NCBI RefSeq assembly: GCF_002549775.1
Contig: NZ_NMTR01000002.1
Span: forward strand, 34,654 to 98,653
Source: Faecalibacterium langellae
Lineage (GTDB): Bacteria > Bacillota > Clostridia > Oscillospirales > Ruminococcaceae
Reading direction: 5' to 3'
Length of the DNA stretch: 64,000 bases
The notes under the pieces were generated by a model. It did not search any database. It worked only from the letters and a program-made list of their open reading frames with translations, and was not told where the DNA came from. How positions within the stretch are numbered: position 1 is the stretch's first letter; each line of letters opens with the position of its first letter. A program made the translations under genes and the position numbers. Positions 15,429-22,831 of the stretch are shown here, piece by piece.

Positions 15429-17003
15429 TCATGTAAAATTCAAGGCAACTGAACTCTTCATCAACAAGTATGGCATATCGTGGCCGAGTTTTTGATAGTT
15501 GGTTCCATAGCTTGGGCTATTGCCACGGGTATCAGAATTGTTGTAGCTGTCGATGGTTTCCTTGCCGAGTGCTTCGGCAAGATCTTTCAGGGTGGTAGGC
15601 TCACTGCCGCCGAGGAAAATCTGGCTGTCCATGTTGCCCACGATGGTATCCGCATTGTCCTTGTAGATGGCTTTCAACTGGCTGCGGGTCTGCAAGACCA
15701 GACACGCCGAGATCTCACGGCTGCGGATAGTGGCCACCAGTTTTTCCAGTTGTGGAATCTGACCGATGTTAGCACACTCATCAATGAGGCACCGCACATG
15801 GATGGGCAGCTTACCGCCGTACACATCATCGGCTTTGTCGCAGAGCAGATTGAAAAGCTGGGTGTAGATCATAGAGATTAAGAAGTTGAATGTACTGTCG
15901 GTATCACTCATAATCAGGAACAATGCCGTTTTCCGGTCGCCCAGCTTGTCGAGTTCCAGTTCATCATACATGGTGGCATCCCGAACTTCCTGAATGTCGA
16001 ATGGAGATAAACGGGCACCGCAGGAAATAAGGATCGACTTAGCCGTCTTGCCGGCAGCTAGCTTGTAAAGTTTGTACTGCCGCACGGCAAAGGATTTTGG
16101 CTTCTTCTTGCCCAGATCCTCAAACAGTAGGTCAACTGGATTCTGATAAGTTTCATCGTCCTCAGACACCTGCATAGTATTCAACATTTCCAACAGTGTT
16201 GCGAAGTTTTGCTCCTCAACCGGGGCTTCATAATGCAGATAGGCAATCAATGAAACCAGCAAAAGCCGTTCGGCCTTGTCCCAGAAAGGGTCACCACCTT
16301 GACCCTCACCCTTGGTGTTGGTCATCAGTGCGGTGACGAGCTTCAGAATGTCCTTTTCACTGTGGATGTACGCCATGGGGTTATAGCGCATACTCTTGGA
16401 AAAGTTGATGGTGTTGAAAATCTTTAGCTTGTAGCCCTTTTGTAACAGGGCATTGCCGCACTCGACTACGATACTGCCTTTCGGATCAGTAATTACATAT
16501 GAACTATGACATTGTAAAAGATTCGGTTTCAGCCAGAACCTCGTCTTGCCGCTGCCGGAGCCGCCGACTACCAGCACGTTTTTGTTCCGAGCATTCTTCG
16601 GATCAGGTGGGCGGTTGGACATCATCAGCCGTTCTGTTTTGGTCAGGATGATATTGTCCTCGAACTTTGGAGCCATAAATGGCTCTATATCCTTCGGAGT
16701 GCCCCACCGGGCGGAGCCGTACTCCATGCAGTGACGGTACTTCTTGGCGTTTTTACCTTTCAGATACACCGCCAGCCGCATCGCGGCACCGCAGCATAAA
16801 CCCACCAGCAGATCCAGTGGATGCAGGCTGGGCAGCGGATTTGAAAATGCAGCCGGGAGCGTATCCATCAGCGATACGATTTTGTCGCCAAGTTCCTTAC
16901 CCGCAGCCAGCCGCCACGCCTCGCCCAGATTGGTTGCCAGCAAGCCAATTACCACATAGGGCAGATAGAGCGCCAGCAGCTTGGAAAGCTTCTTTTTGCT
17001 CAT
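15429..17003 (-). pseudogene. traG: TraG/VirD4 coupling protein, N-terminal fragment
   Basis: From ATG at 17003 the frame encodes two membrane helices (about 8-28 and 52-75), Walker A VVGGSGSGKTRFW and Walker B CLIDECANIGQIP, as in VirD4/TraG coupling proteins that feed DNA to the T4SS. True traG sequence ends at the Gly codon at 15483-15485. The last 18 residues (HDMPYLLMKSSVALNFT after the junction) are encoded by the inserted element. The missing 81 C-terminal codons are at 2091-2339. The truncated protein keeps the ATPase core but probably cannot support conjugation. Confidence 0.88.
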
Positions 17004-17458
17004 AGGCCGCGCTCCTCCTGCTTGTGCCGCACTTTGTCCGGCAGGTTTGCAACGGACTGCGCCAGATCGTGCAGCTTTGCCAGCACGGAAGGACGCTTGG
17101 TTTTATCCAGCACCGATGCCGAATATTCCTTGAACGCTGCGCTCAAGGCGTCTGTGTCCTGTGCCTTGAAGTAGATCAGATACCGGGGCGGCGTGCAGGA
17201 CAGGTCTTTCTGGATGGCGTAGTCGATGTGATACCGCTTAGCATAGCGGTCAAAATCCTTGATGCCGGTTTTCTGGATCTCCACATTGGTCACGCCACGG
17301 TTCTGTCGCACTAGCCGCTTCATGGACTGCTTGCCCTGCGAAGCGTGCTTGTCGTACTGCCGCAGCAGAAACTGCATCCCACGCAGCAGGGTGCGGGCAG
17401 ACAGTTTTGTGGTCGAGATGGCAAGGTTGGCCGTCTTATGCTCGATTTCTTCCTGCAT
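17000..17458 (-). CDS. PcfB family conjugation protein
   Basis: ATG at 17458 (MQEEIEHKTANLAISTTKLS) after AGGAGGTGG gives 152 residues. The sequence matches the PcfB family (DUF3801), including the conserved RTLLRGMQFLLRQYDKHASQGKQ region and the later RYAKRYHIDYAIQKDLS. PcfB proteins are relaxosome accessory factors that link the relaxase to the coupling protein. The stop overlaps the traG start by 4 bp, so the two would be made together. It is intact, although its partner is broken. Confidence 0.85.
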   Translation of the reverse strand: MQEEIEHKTANLAISTTKLSARTLLRGMQFLLRQYDKHASQGKQSMKRLVRQNRGVTNVEIQKTGIKDFDRYAKRYHIDYAIQKDLSCTPPRYLIYFKAQDTDALSAAFKEYSASVLDKTKRPSVLAKLHDLAQSVANLPDKVRHKQEERGL

Positions 17459-17487
17459 CGTTACCACCTCCTGTGCAGAAAATCGCC

Positions 17488-17934
17488 TTAACGGTCATGT
17501 TCCACCGGGGGCTTACTCACAGCCTTTTCTGCATCACTCTGAACTGATTCATCCGAAACCGGAATGACCATCAGGCGACGCCCCAGAGGGAGAAAGGCTT
17601 CGGGTTGATGGAATTCTTCTTCATACTTCTGCGCCAGCTCCGGGGAGAGCGATACAAAATCTTCCTCGCCCAGACCTACCACCAGAAAGGTTCCGGCAAT
17701 AACATCGTACATCAGCCCGTCCTCGTCCCATAAAGCCCGGTTCAGCGGCAGACCCATAAGCTTGCCGTCATCGTTATAAACGATGGCAACCGGATCTTCA
17801 AAAGGGTAGCTTGCGCCGATGGAGCCGCCCACCGCCTGCTGCAAGGCTTTCAGGTCGTTATCGATCTCGACCTGCTGCGGATACTGCCCCGGTGCAATTT
17901 TCAGCACCGACAGAGTGTTCTCGTTCTGTTCCAT
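17488..17934 (-). CDS. DUF3846 domain protein
   Basis: The start chosen is ATG at 17934 (MEQNENTLSVLKIAPGQYPQ) after GAGGAAG; the 14 codons upstream read as out-of-frame sequence of the neighbouring gene. The 148-residue protein has the DUF3846 pattern: KIAPGQYPQQVEIDNDLKAL, then PFEDPVAIVYNDDGKLMGLP, then LMYDVIAGTFLVVGL. These are common on ICEs and plasmids and their function is unknown. The gene starts 77 bp inside the DUF3789 gene. Confidence 0.75.
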   Translation of the reverse strand: MEQNENTLSVLKIAPGQYPQQVEIDNDLKALQQAVGGSIGASYPFEDPVAIVYNDDGKLMGLPLNRALWDEDGLMYDVIAGTFLVVGLGEEDFVSLSPELAQKYEEEFHQPEAFLPLGRRLMVIPVSDESVQSDAEKAVSKPPVEHDR

Positions 17935-18058
17935 TATCTTCCTCCTCAAATTTGATAGTGATTTCCTGCCCAGCACGGGCGGCGTTCAACAGAGCTGCCA
18001 CAAAGAAGCCGAAAAAGGCACCAGCTTCAAAAATGATAAACGAATAAATATAATTCAT
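17858..18058 (-). CDS. Small single-pass membrane protein (DUF3789-like)
   Basis: ATG at 18058 follows GGAGGTTCGCT and opens a 66-residue frame (MNYIYSFIIFEAGAFFGFFV) with one N-terminal membrane helix and an acidic tail. The helix pattern fits DUF3789 proteins of ICEs. The last 77 bp overlap the start of the DUF3846 gene in another frame, so the true C-terminus may matter less than the helix. Function unknown. Confidence 0.6.
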   Translation of the reverse strand: MNYIYSFIIFEAGAFFGFFVAALLNAARAGQEITIKFEEEDNGTEREHSVGAENCTGAVSAAGRDR

Positions 18059-18099
18059 AGCGAACCTCCTGCATTGACTGAACTGTGAGAAGAATCCTC

Positions 18100-18339
18100 T
18101 CAGGGAGGACGAGGAGCGCAAGACGCGGTGACGGTATGCTTAGTGGAAACATTGGCATGAGTATGCGGTGCGGCATCGGTAGAAAAATAGTCGTACAGAG
18201 CATCCCGCAGAGAATGGAAGCAACGAGCATGGTAGTCGTGCAGACGGAGAACCAGAATCTTCAAAACATCAACGGCGGAACAGTAAAAGTCCTCCGTGAC
18301 TTCTGCGAAACTCTCATAGCAGGTCATTTCAGTATCCAT
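18100..18339 (-). CDS. Hypothetical ICE protein, 79 residues
   Basis: ATG at 18339 (MDTEMTCYESFAEVTEDFYC) has a good ribosome-binding site (GAGAGGTG) and gives 79 residues with a helical, Cys/His-containing middle part (LKILVLRLHDYHARCFHSLRD). It starts just inside the end of the preceding 156-residue gene. No family recognised; the tail (from about residue 55) is Thr/Ala/His-rich. Confidence 0.5.
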   Translation of the reverse strand: MDTEMTCYESFAEVTEDFYCSAVDVLKILVLRLHDYHARCFHSLRDALYDYFSTDAAPHTHANVSTKHTVTASCAPRPP

Positions 18340-18349
18340 ACTGCACCTC

Positions 18350-18820
18350 TCAGTCAATGCAGATGCAGACCATCTTCTCGCGGCCAGCCATAAGAGGGAC
18401 GCTGTTCTCGGCCAGATAGCACTGGATCAGATACAGGTCACTGGTGGTAAGGGCAACAAAGCTGCCATTGGTATCGTAGCGTACAAAGACAACGGCACCG
18501 GACAGATACCGCTTGCCAGCCAGTGTGATGACCTGACGAGGGTCGTAACAGAGAGCCAGCGGCACATCGTCGCTGATGCTGTAGCAGGAATCTGCTTCAT
18601 CGAAGCAAGGCAGGTAACTGCGGACGTTCGCCAGCGGAGTGATGGTCAGTTCGATCTCCGGGGCAATCACAGCGGCGTAAACTTCATCATCGCCGAGCTG
18701 CCGCTCCAACACATCGCTCATCTTGTTAAAGAAGTCGGTCACGGCAGTGTCCATGTGGTTGATTTTCTGATTCATGGCTTCGATGGTCTTTGCGGTCTTG
18801 AGATCAATGGTAGTGTTCAT
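18350..18820 (-). CDS. Hypothetical ICE protein, 156 residues
   Basis: This 156-residue soluble protein begins MNTTIDLKTAKTIEAMNQKI with a helical N-terminus (about 1-45). A mixed beta-rich region follows (about 60-150) with the segments YSISDDVPLALCYDPRQVIT and LAGKRYLSGAVVFVRYD. It follows a terminator after parB, so it may have its own promoter. I do not recognise the family; its place in the parB-pcfB interval of Tn1549-like elements suggests an accessory ICE function. Confidence 0.6.
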   Translation of the reverse strand: MNTTIDLKTAKTIEAMNQKINHMDTAVTDFFNKMSDVLERQLGDDEVYAAVIAPEIELTITPLANVRSYLPCFDEADSCYSISDDVPLALCYDPRQVITLAGKRYLSGAVVFVRYDTNGSFVALTTSDLYLIQCYLAENSVPLMAGREKMVCICID

Positions 18821-18841
18821 AGTGTTTTTCTCCTAATTTTT

Positions 18842-18869
18842 GCAAAAAAGAAAGACCCGGTCGGGTCTT
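18842..18869 (-). terminator. Terminator after parB
   Basis: AAGACCCG and CGGGTCTT form a perfect 8-bp stem (18852-18869) followed on the minus strand by TCTTTTTT, 16 bp past the parB stop. Confidence 0.8.
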
Positions 18870-18885
18870 ACGTTCAAAAGGTGTA

Positions 18886-19818
18886 TCAGCGTTCATTCTG
18901 CCGCTGCTGTTTACGCTGCCACTGATCCAGCAGCTTGATGATGGTGTCCTCCATCTGTTTCGGGGTGAAGCTGCGCGGGAAATACTTCCGCAGGGTGTCG
19001 TTTTTGATGACCACTTTGTCCAGTTCGTCCTTTTTTTCTTCTCCCATGACAGCAAAGGCAACATCATACGAAAAGTGCCCTTCCTGTGCCAGCTTTTTGA
19101 GCCGTTGCGCTTGGGAAAGGGATGGAGCATTCTGGGTGTCTTGCATCGCTTCTAAAAAATCCCGCTGTTGGCTTTCGTCCAGATAGGACAACTCCACAGC
19201 GGGATTAAAAGCAATTTTCTTTTCGTCTACCATATCCAGCAGTTCCGGGATGAGGTTGGTCAGGCGGATAAAACGCTGGACTTGCTTATAACTTTCGCCT
19301 GTTCCTTCAGCAACAATCTCTGTACTGCGTTTCCCGAAATAATCTGGGACAACTTGTCCCACATTTTTGGGTCGTCCAACAGTTCGCTCGATTGCTTCCA
19401 GCTTCATCTTGTAAGCGAAAGCCCGTTCGCTGGGCAAGATGTTCTCACGTTGGAGATTGCTGTCCACCATGAGCAAAACAGCGGCGTCATCATCCATTTG
19501 ACGGACAATAACCGGCAGGGTGTCCAGCCCGGCAAGCTGTGCAGCGTGCTGACGGCGGTGCCCGGAGATGATCTCGTAGCCACCTTCCGGGCGTGGGCGG
19601 GCAATCAGCGGAGACAGCACGCCGTACTGCTCCACGCTTTCCACCGTGCGTTGCATGGACTCATCATCCAAAACCTTAAAAGGATGATTCTTGAAAGGAA
19701 ACAGTTCTCCGATGGGAATCTGCTGAACCTGTTCCCGTTGTTGTTCCTGTCGGGATTCTTCCGTGGAGAAAATGTCATCTGCCCCTTTCAGCGACACGTT
19801 TAAGCTGTTTTTCGGCAT
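18886..19818 (-). CDS. parB: ParB/RepB/Spo0J partition protein
   Basis: The N-terminal ParB nuclease-like domain (about 35-125) has IPIGELFPFKNHPFKV, SPLIARPRPEGGYEIISGHRR and the LQREN motif after VDSN. A helix-turn-helix region follows (TEIVAEGTGESYKQVQRFIR, about 170-190). The protein is 310 residues, usual for the family. It overlaps parA by 44 bp and works with it to segregate or stabilise the excised circular ICE. A parS site was not identified; the repeats at 22231-22291 are one candidate. Confidence 0.9.
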   Translation of the reverse strand: MPKNSLNVSLKGADDIFSTEESRQEQQREQVQQIPIGELFPFKNHPFKVLDDESMQRTVESVEQYGVLSPLIARPRPEGGYEIISGHRRQHAAQLAGLDTLPVIVRQMDDDAAVLLMVDSNLQRENILPSERAFAYKMKLEAIERTVGRPKNVGQVVPDYFGKRSTEIVAEGTGESYKQVQRFIRLTNLIPELLDMVDEKKIAFNPAVELSYLDESQQRDFLEAMQDTQNAPSLSQAQRLKKLAQEGHFSYDVAFAVMGEEKKDELDKVVIKNDTLRKYFPRSFTPKQMEDTIIKLLDQWQRKQQRQNER

Positions 19819-20608
19819 TCGCCATCACCTCCTCGGTCAGAGATTTATAGGCTTCTGCCACCTTGCCTTTGGGGTCGTGCTGGAAAATGCTTTTGCCCAC
19901 GGCACTGATTTCCGCAGCACGGACAGACCGGGGAATGGTCTGGTCAAACACCTTGATCTTGCTGCCGTAAGCACCCCGAATCAGGTTGTCGATCTGCTGC
20001 CCGTAGTTGGTGCGGCTGTCGGTCATGGTGAGCAGGATGCCCTCGATTTTCAGCTTCGGGTTGATCTGCCGCCGGACTTTCTGCACCGTCTGCAAAAGCT
20101 GTTCCAAGCCTTTTGCAGACAGATACTGCGCCTGCACAGGAATCAGGGTGGTGTCTGCTGCTGCCAGTGCGTTCACGGTCAGCATCCCAAGGGAAGGAGT
20201 GCAGTCCAGCAGAATGAAATCGTATTCATGCTTTGCACCTTCCAACACCTGTTTCAGCATCTTTTCCCGGTTCATGCAGTTAACGAGAGACACTTCCATC
20301 CCTGCCAGTTCGATGTTGGCTGGAATCAGGTCAACGCCCTCCGCATGGTGCAGGATACCTTCGCCGGGCGGAATACTTTGGTCGTTCATGGCTTTCTGCA
20401 TCAGGGTGGAAAGGGTTGTGGGCAATTCATCGGGCTGCTGCCAGCCCATGCTGATGGTCAAGCTGCCCTGCGGGTCAGCGTCCACCAACAGGACCTTCTT
20501 GCCCTCCATCGCCAGACCGATGCCCAGATTTTCACAGGTCGTGGTCTTACCGGTGCCGCCTTTCTGGTTGACGATGGCAATCGTAGTTGCTTTCTTTGAA
20601 ATTTTCAT
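19775..20608 (-). CDS. parA: ParA family ATPase
   Basis: This 277-residue protein has the deviant Walker A KGGTGKTTTCENLG near residue 16, the DADPQGSLT motif and the Walker B FILLDCTPSLG. The ATG at 20608 overlaps the repA stop by one base (TGATG), with GGAGG immediately upstream within the end of repA. ParA ATPases position DNA through ParB. Here the pair with RepA indicates that the ICE can exist for a time as a replicating, partitioned circle. Confidence 0.92.
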   Translation of the reverse strand: MKISKKATTIAIVNQKGGTGKTTTCENLGIGLAMEGKKVLLVDADPQGSLTISMGWQQPDELPTTLSTLMQKAMNDQSIPPGEGILHHAEGVDLIPANIELAGMEVSLVNCMNREKMLKQVLEGAKHEYDFILLDCTPSLGMLTVNALAAADTTLIPVQAQYLSAKGLEQLLQTVQKVRRQINPKLKIEGILLTMTDSRTNYGQQIDNLIRGAYGSKIKVFDQTIPRSVRAAEISAVGKSIFQHDPKGKVAEAYKSLTEEVMANAEKQLKRVAERGR

Positions 20609-21504
20609 CACCTCCGCATCGCTAAGTCGTGGTTGGTTTGGTTCTGGTAGGAAAGCTGCATCGTGGTGGGTGCGTTATACAGAGAAGCGAGCAGATATTG
20701 TTTCATGTTTCGGATTGGGCTGCTGTTCTCTGCAAGGCACTTCAGCACAAAACGGATATGGTCGGCGTTCAGCTTCATAAACCGGCTGCGTACCACCTCG
20801 GCGGGCTTATCGTCCCCGGCAATGCGCAGCGTCTTGCGGTTGGTGGCACAGGTATCCACCAGCAAATCCACGATTTGGTAGAGGGTATCTTCATCATCCG
20901 GGTAAAGCCGGAGAAGAAGGTCCATCTCCAAAGAACGTGAAAAATATTCTTCCAGTTGGGCGCGTTTGCTCATCCAGTCGTTTTCATCGGAATAGATAGG
21001 ATCAGTATCGCTTACCTCTGTGTTATTTCTATCAGTCTTATTACATCGTAGTTTGGCCGGGTCTTGAAGCGTATTCTGGACGACTCCAGAATCGTCATTA
21101 TCACGATTCAGAAAGCGTAGTTTTGACGATTCTGACGAAAAATTCTTCACATAGATGAGATCGGGCTTGCCCAGCCCCCTCCGTTTGCGTTCAATCAGGC
21201 CGTACTCTTCCAGTTCTCGCAGCAGCTTGGTCGCCTTTTTATCGGCACAGCCCAGTGAATCCTGCACCTCCTGCACAGTATAGATGATGAACACCCGCCC
21301 AGCTTTGTCCAACCAACCATTCCGGGCTGAAAGGCTCATGCGGTCCAGCAGGATACCGTACAGGGTTTTGGCATCTGTGGAAAGCGGTTGGAAGCGGCTG
21401 TCATGAAACAACAGCTTGGGAATCCGGTAGAAGGAGAACAGCTCGCTGGACTGCCCATAGAAGTAATCAAGGTCTGCGGTTCTTGTCGGCTTTCTTTCGG
21501 GCAT
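20608..21504 (-). CDS. Replication initiator RepA-like protein
   Basis: The start is set at ATG 21504 (MPERKPTRTADLDYFYGQSS); the longer frame upstream overlaps the preceding gene and is not conserved in character. The N-terminal domain (about 1-115) has FSFYRIPKLLFHDSRF, LSTDAKTLYGILLDRMSLSA and EYGLIERKRRGLGKP, the RepA_N winged-helix pattern. The C-terminal part (about 175-290) fits the DUF6017 region found with it on Tn1549-like ICEs. It should start replication of the excised element. It heads the repA-parA-parB operon. Confidence 0.85.
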   Translation of the reverse strand: MPERKPTRTADLDYFYGQSSELFSFYRIPKLLFHDSRFQPLSTDAKTLYGILLDRMSLSARNGWLDKAGRVFIIYTVQEVQDSLGCADKKATKLLRELEEYGLIERKRRGLGKPDLIYVKNFSSESSKLRFLNRDNDDSGVVQNTLQDPAKLRCNKTDRNNTEVSDTDPIYSDENDWMSKRAQLEEYFSRSLEMDLLLRLYPDDEDTLYQIVDLLVDTCATNRKTLRIAGDDKPAEVVRSRFMKLNADHIRFVLKCLAENSSPIRNMKQYLLASLYNAPTTMQLSYQNQTNHDLAMRR

Positions 21505-21721
21505 AGAGAATATCCCATTTTTCAGGTGTGGAACGGAATACATTGACCTGCTTCTTATAAGGGCAGTGGGCATACAGGCAGGTGCGGAACTTGAAATCGG
21601 GCCGATAGTACGGACACAGCTTGCAGCTGTCCGGGGCACGGTCAGAACCTTCGCCAGCGGCGATCACATGGTGCATGGAGTGCTGAACATGGCGCAGGGC
21701 TTCGTTTCGCTTGTGGCTCAC
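21467..21721 (-). CDS. Small cysteine-rich ICE protein
   Basis: This 84-residue protein has four cysteines in CKLCPYYRPDFKFRTC followed by CPYKKQ, suggesting a small metal site, and a basic tail. It overlaps the repA start by 38 bp and follows the neighbouring Cys-rich gene with a 4-bp overlap. No known function; the pair is commonly placed before repA in such elements, as far as I recall. Confidence 0.6.
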   Translation of the reverse strand: MSHKRNEALRHVQHSMHHVIAAGEGSDRAPDSCKLCPYYRPDFKFRTCLYAHCPYKKQVNVFRSTPEKWDILYARKKADKNRRP

Positions 21722-21978
21722 TTGGCATCACCTCGTTTCTCCAGCGGTGTCATCAGGTCTTTGTAACAGGGAACCAGCACACAGGGCTTTGCCCGCTTGT
21801 AGGGGCACCCTTCGCACTTGCTGGGGCCTTTGGGCGGCTCAATCAGATAGTAGCAGTTCTCTTTGCCGAGAACACAGCCCTTCTTTCGATTCTTCCAGAA
21901 GAAGCAGTGCCGGCAATCTGCCGGGCGGGAAGCATGGTAGCGGATACCGTCGATCGTGACGGTCAGAACTTTTTTCAT
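21718..21978 (-). CDS. Small cysteine-rich ICE protein, first gene of the repA operon
   Basis: ATG at 21978 follows AAAGGAGG and gives 86 residues (MKKVLTVTIDGIRYHASRPA). Eight cysteines occur in clusters (CRHCFFW, CVLGKENC, CEGCPYKRAKPC), consistent with a zinc- or Fe-S-binding fold. It leads the repA-parA-parB transcript and its leader contains a terminator-like hairpin (22024-22074). Function unknown. Confidence 0.62.
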   Translation of the reverse strand: MKKVLTVTIDGIRYHASRPADCRHCFFWKNRKKGCVLGKENCYYLIEPPKGPSKCEGCPYKRAKPCVLVPCYKDLMTPLEKRGDAK

Positions 21979-22023
21979 CGGTAAACCCTCCTTTGGTGGA
22001 TTCGGGTAGTTCGGCCCGAAAAC

Positions 22024-22074
22024 AAAAAAGCGCGTTCCTCTTTCTGTTCCGAGAGAACAGCGAGTGAACGCGCT
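22024..22074 (-). terminator. Terminator-like hairpin in the leader of the ICE repA operon
   Basis: AGCGCGTTC (22029-22037) pairs with GAACGCGCT (22066-22074). An inner TGTTC/GAACA stem lies in the loop, and on the minus strand a six-T run follows. It ends 45 bp before the first gene, so it can act as an attenuator or insulate the ICE from tRNA transcription. Confidence 0.6.
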
Positions 22075-22230
22075 ATGTATGGAGAAAAGTGTTTTGCACG
22101 GCTTCCAGCAGAAAGGTGGAAAATAGATTCACACAGATTATCTTGTATTTACATGGATTTACAGGAAAGCGTTTACCAATCTTAGCAGAGAGCCAGAAAA
22201 CAGGGTTCAAAAGGCGCTTTATGAGGCTTC

Positions 22231-22291
22231 ATTAGCTGGAAAGCCGATTTTATTAGCTGGAGCTGAAAATTCTGCTAATGGCATTAGCTGG
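22231..22291. repeat. Three ATTAGCTGG direct repeats near the ICE end
   Basis: ATTAGCTGG occurs at 22231-22239, 22252-22260 and 22283-22291, with nearby CTAAT half-sites in the opposite sense. They lie between the repA operon and the attachment site. They may be replication iterons, parS or integrase arm sites. Confidence 0.5.
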
Positions 22292-22319
22292 CTAATTTTG
22301 GTGATAGGTTCAAAATGAA

Positions 22320-22364
22320 AAATGCGAAGATCGTCTTTCACATGGAAAAATGACCTTCGCATTT
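22320..22364 (-). terminator. Terminator after tRNA-Arg
   Basis: AAATGCGAAG and CTTCGCATTT form the stem, read on the minus strand directly after the tRNA 3' end and followed by TTTCATTTT. Confidence 0.7.
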
Positions 22365-22374
22365 CTTAAAAGGA

Positions 22375-22448
22375 TGTCCCTACCCGGGTTCGAACCGGGG
22401 GCGTTTCGCTTAGGAGGCGAACCCTCTATCCAGCTGAGGTATAGAGAC
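22375..22448 (-). tRNA. tRNA-Arg (anticodon CCT)
   Basis: A complete cloverleaf is seen: the acceptor GTCTCTA/TAGGGAC, a D stem CCTC/GAGG, the anticodon stem TTCGC/GCGAA with loop CTCCTAA, and the T arm CCCGG-TTCGAAC-CCGGG. CCA is not encoded. It lies inside the element boundary, 200 bp from a truncated copy of the same isoacceptor, and probably replaces it. Confidence 0.93.
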
Positions 22449-22645
22449 ATATATGTATTATCGTTGATTTTTGACTTTTCTGCACTTTGTATGGAATGCT
22501 TTTCACAACGAAGTGACCGACTGCGTTGCAACCGGAACGGTGTTAAACTTGTTGCATCAAAAATTGTTGAGAAAACTTCGATTCCCGGTCTTGCTTTTGA
22601 TTAGAGCAATCACTTCTGCCCCCAAGGTATCAGGTTGACCGAATT

Positions 22646-22685
22646 CTTAGGAGGCGAACGCTCTATCCAGCTGAGCTATGAAGAC
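22646..22685 (-). pseudogene. 5' half of a second tRNA-Arg(CCT), cut at the anticodon (ICE attachment site)
   Basis: The minus-strand sequence from 22685 has the acceptor GTCTTCA, the D arm GCTC/GAGC and the anticodon stem-loop up to CTCCTAAG, where tRNA homology stops at 22646. It keeps a full tRNA promoter (22717-22745). The 3' half is expected at the other ICE end, outside the window. Confidence 0.8.
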
Positions 22686-22716
22686 AAAAACACACCGCCG
22701 GAGACGGCGCACACTT

Positions 22717-22745
22717 ATAATACCGCATCCGGCGGATAAAATCAA
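22717..22745 (-). promoter_or_regulatory. Promoter of the truncated tRNA-Arg
   Basis: TTGATT (22745-22740) and TATTAT (22722-22717) are 17 bp apart on the minus strand. Transcripts would run through the broken tRNA into the element and on to the intact tRNA-Arg at 22448. Confidence 0.7.
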
Positions 22746-22746
22746 G

Positions 22747-22775
22747 TTGAACCCGCTGCGCAAAAGGTGTATTCT
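22747..22775 (+). promoter_or_regulatory. Promoter of the potassium transporter gene
   Basis: TTGAAC (22747-22752) and TATTCT (22770-22775) are separated by 17 bp, back to back with the tRNA promoter. Confidence 0.5.
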
Positions 22776-22831
22776 ATAAGCAGAGAGAAAATGAAAGCCG
22801 CGGCAGCTGTTTGCCGCGTGCGGAGGAGCTT

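Larger units (their letters stand above)
2340..15482. mobile_element. Nested integrative mobilizable element inserted in traG
   Basis: The element is bounded by the two halves of traG, with GGC (GCC on the plus strand) at both junctions. Its ends carry a short imperfect inverted repeat, CACAATGT at 2338 and CACGATAT at 15483 reading inward. It encodes a large serine recombinase, a relaxase, VapE and CHC2 replication proteins and an XRE regulator, but no T4SS. It should therefore depend on a helper ICE for transfer. Two-component and ABC transporter genes form its cargo. Confidence 0.85.
1..22646. mobile_element. Integrative conjugative element (Tn1549-like), right part, possibly defective
   Basis: The minus-strand order repA, parA, parB, small DUF genes, pcfB, traG, maff2 and then a sigma-like factor with an HTH_16 protein matches the Tn1549-like family of Firmicutes ICEs. 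The right boundary is the point at 22646 where homology to a tRNA-Arg(CCT) gene stops. The left end and the integrase lie outside the window. traG is interrupted by another element and maff2 is truncated. No VirB4, VirB6, NlpC/P60 or ICE relaxase gene is seen between maff2 and the sigma gene, so the copy may be unable to transfer unless those genes lie to the left. Boundaries are inferred; gene content is seen. Confidence 0.75.
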
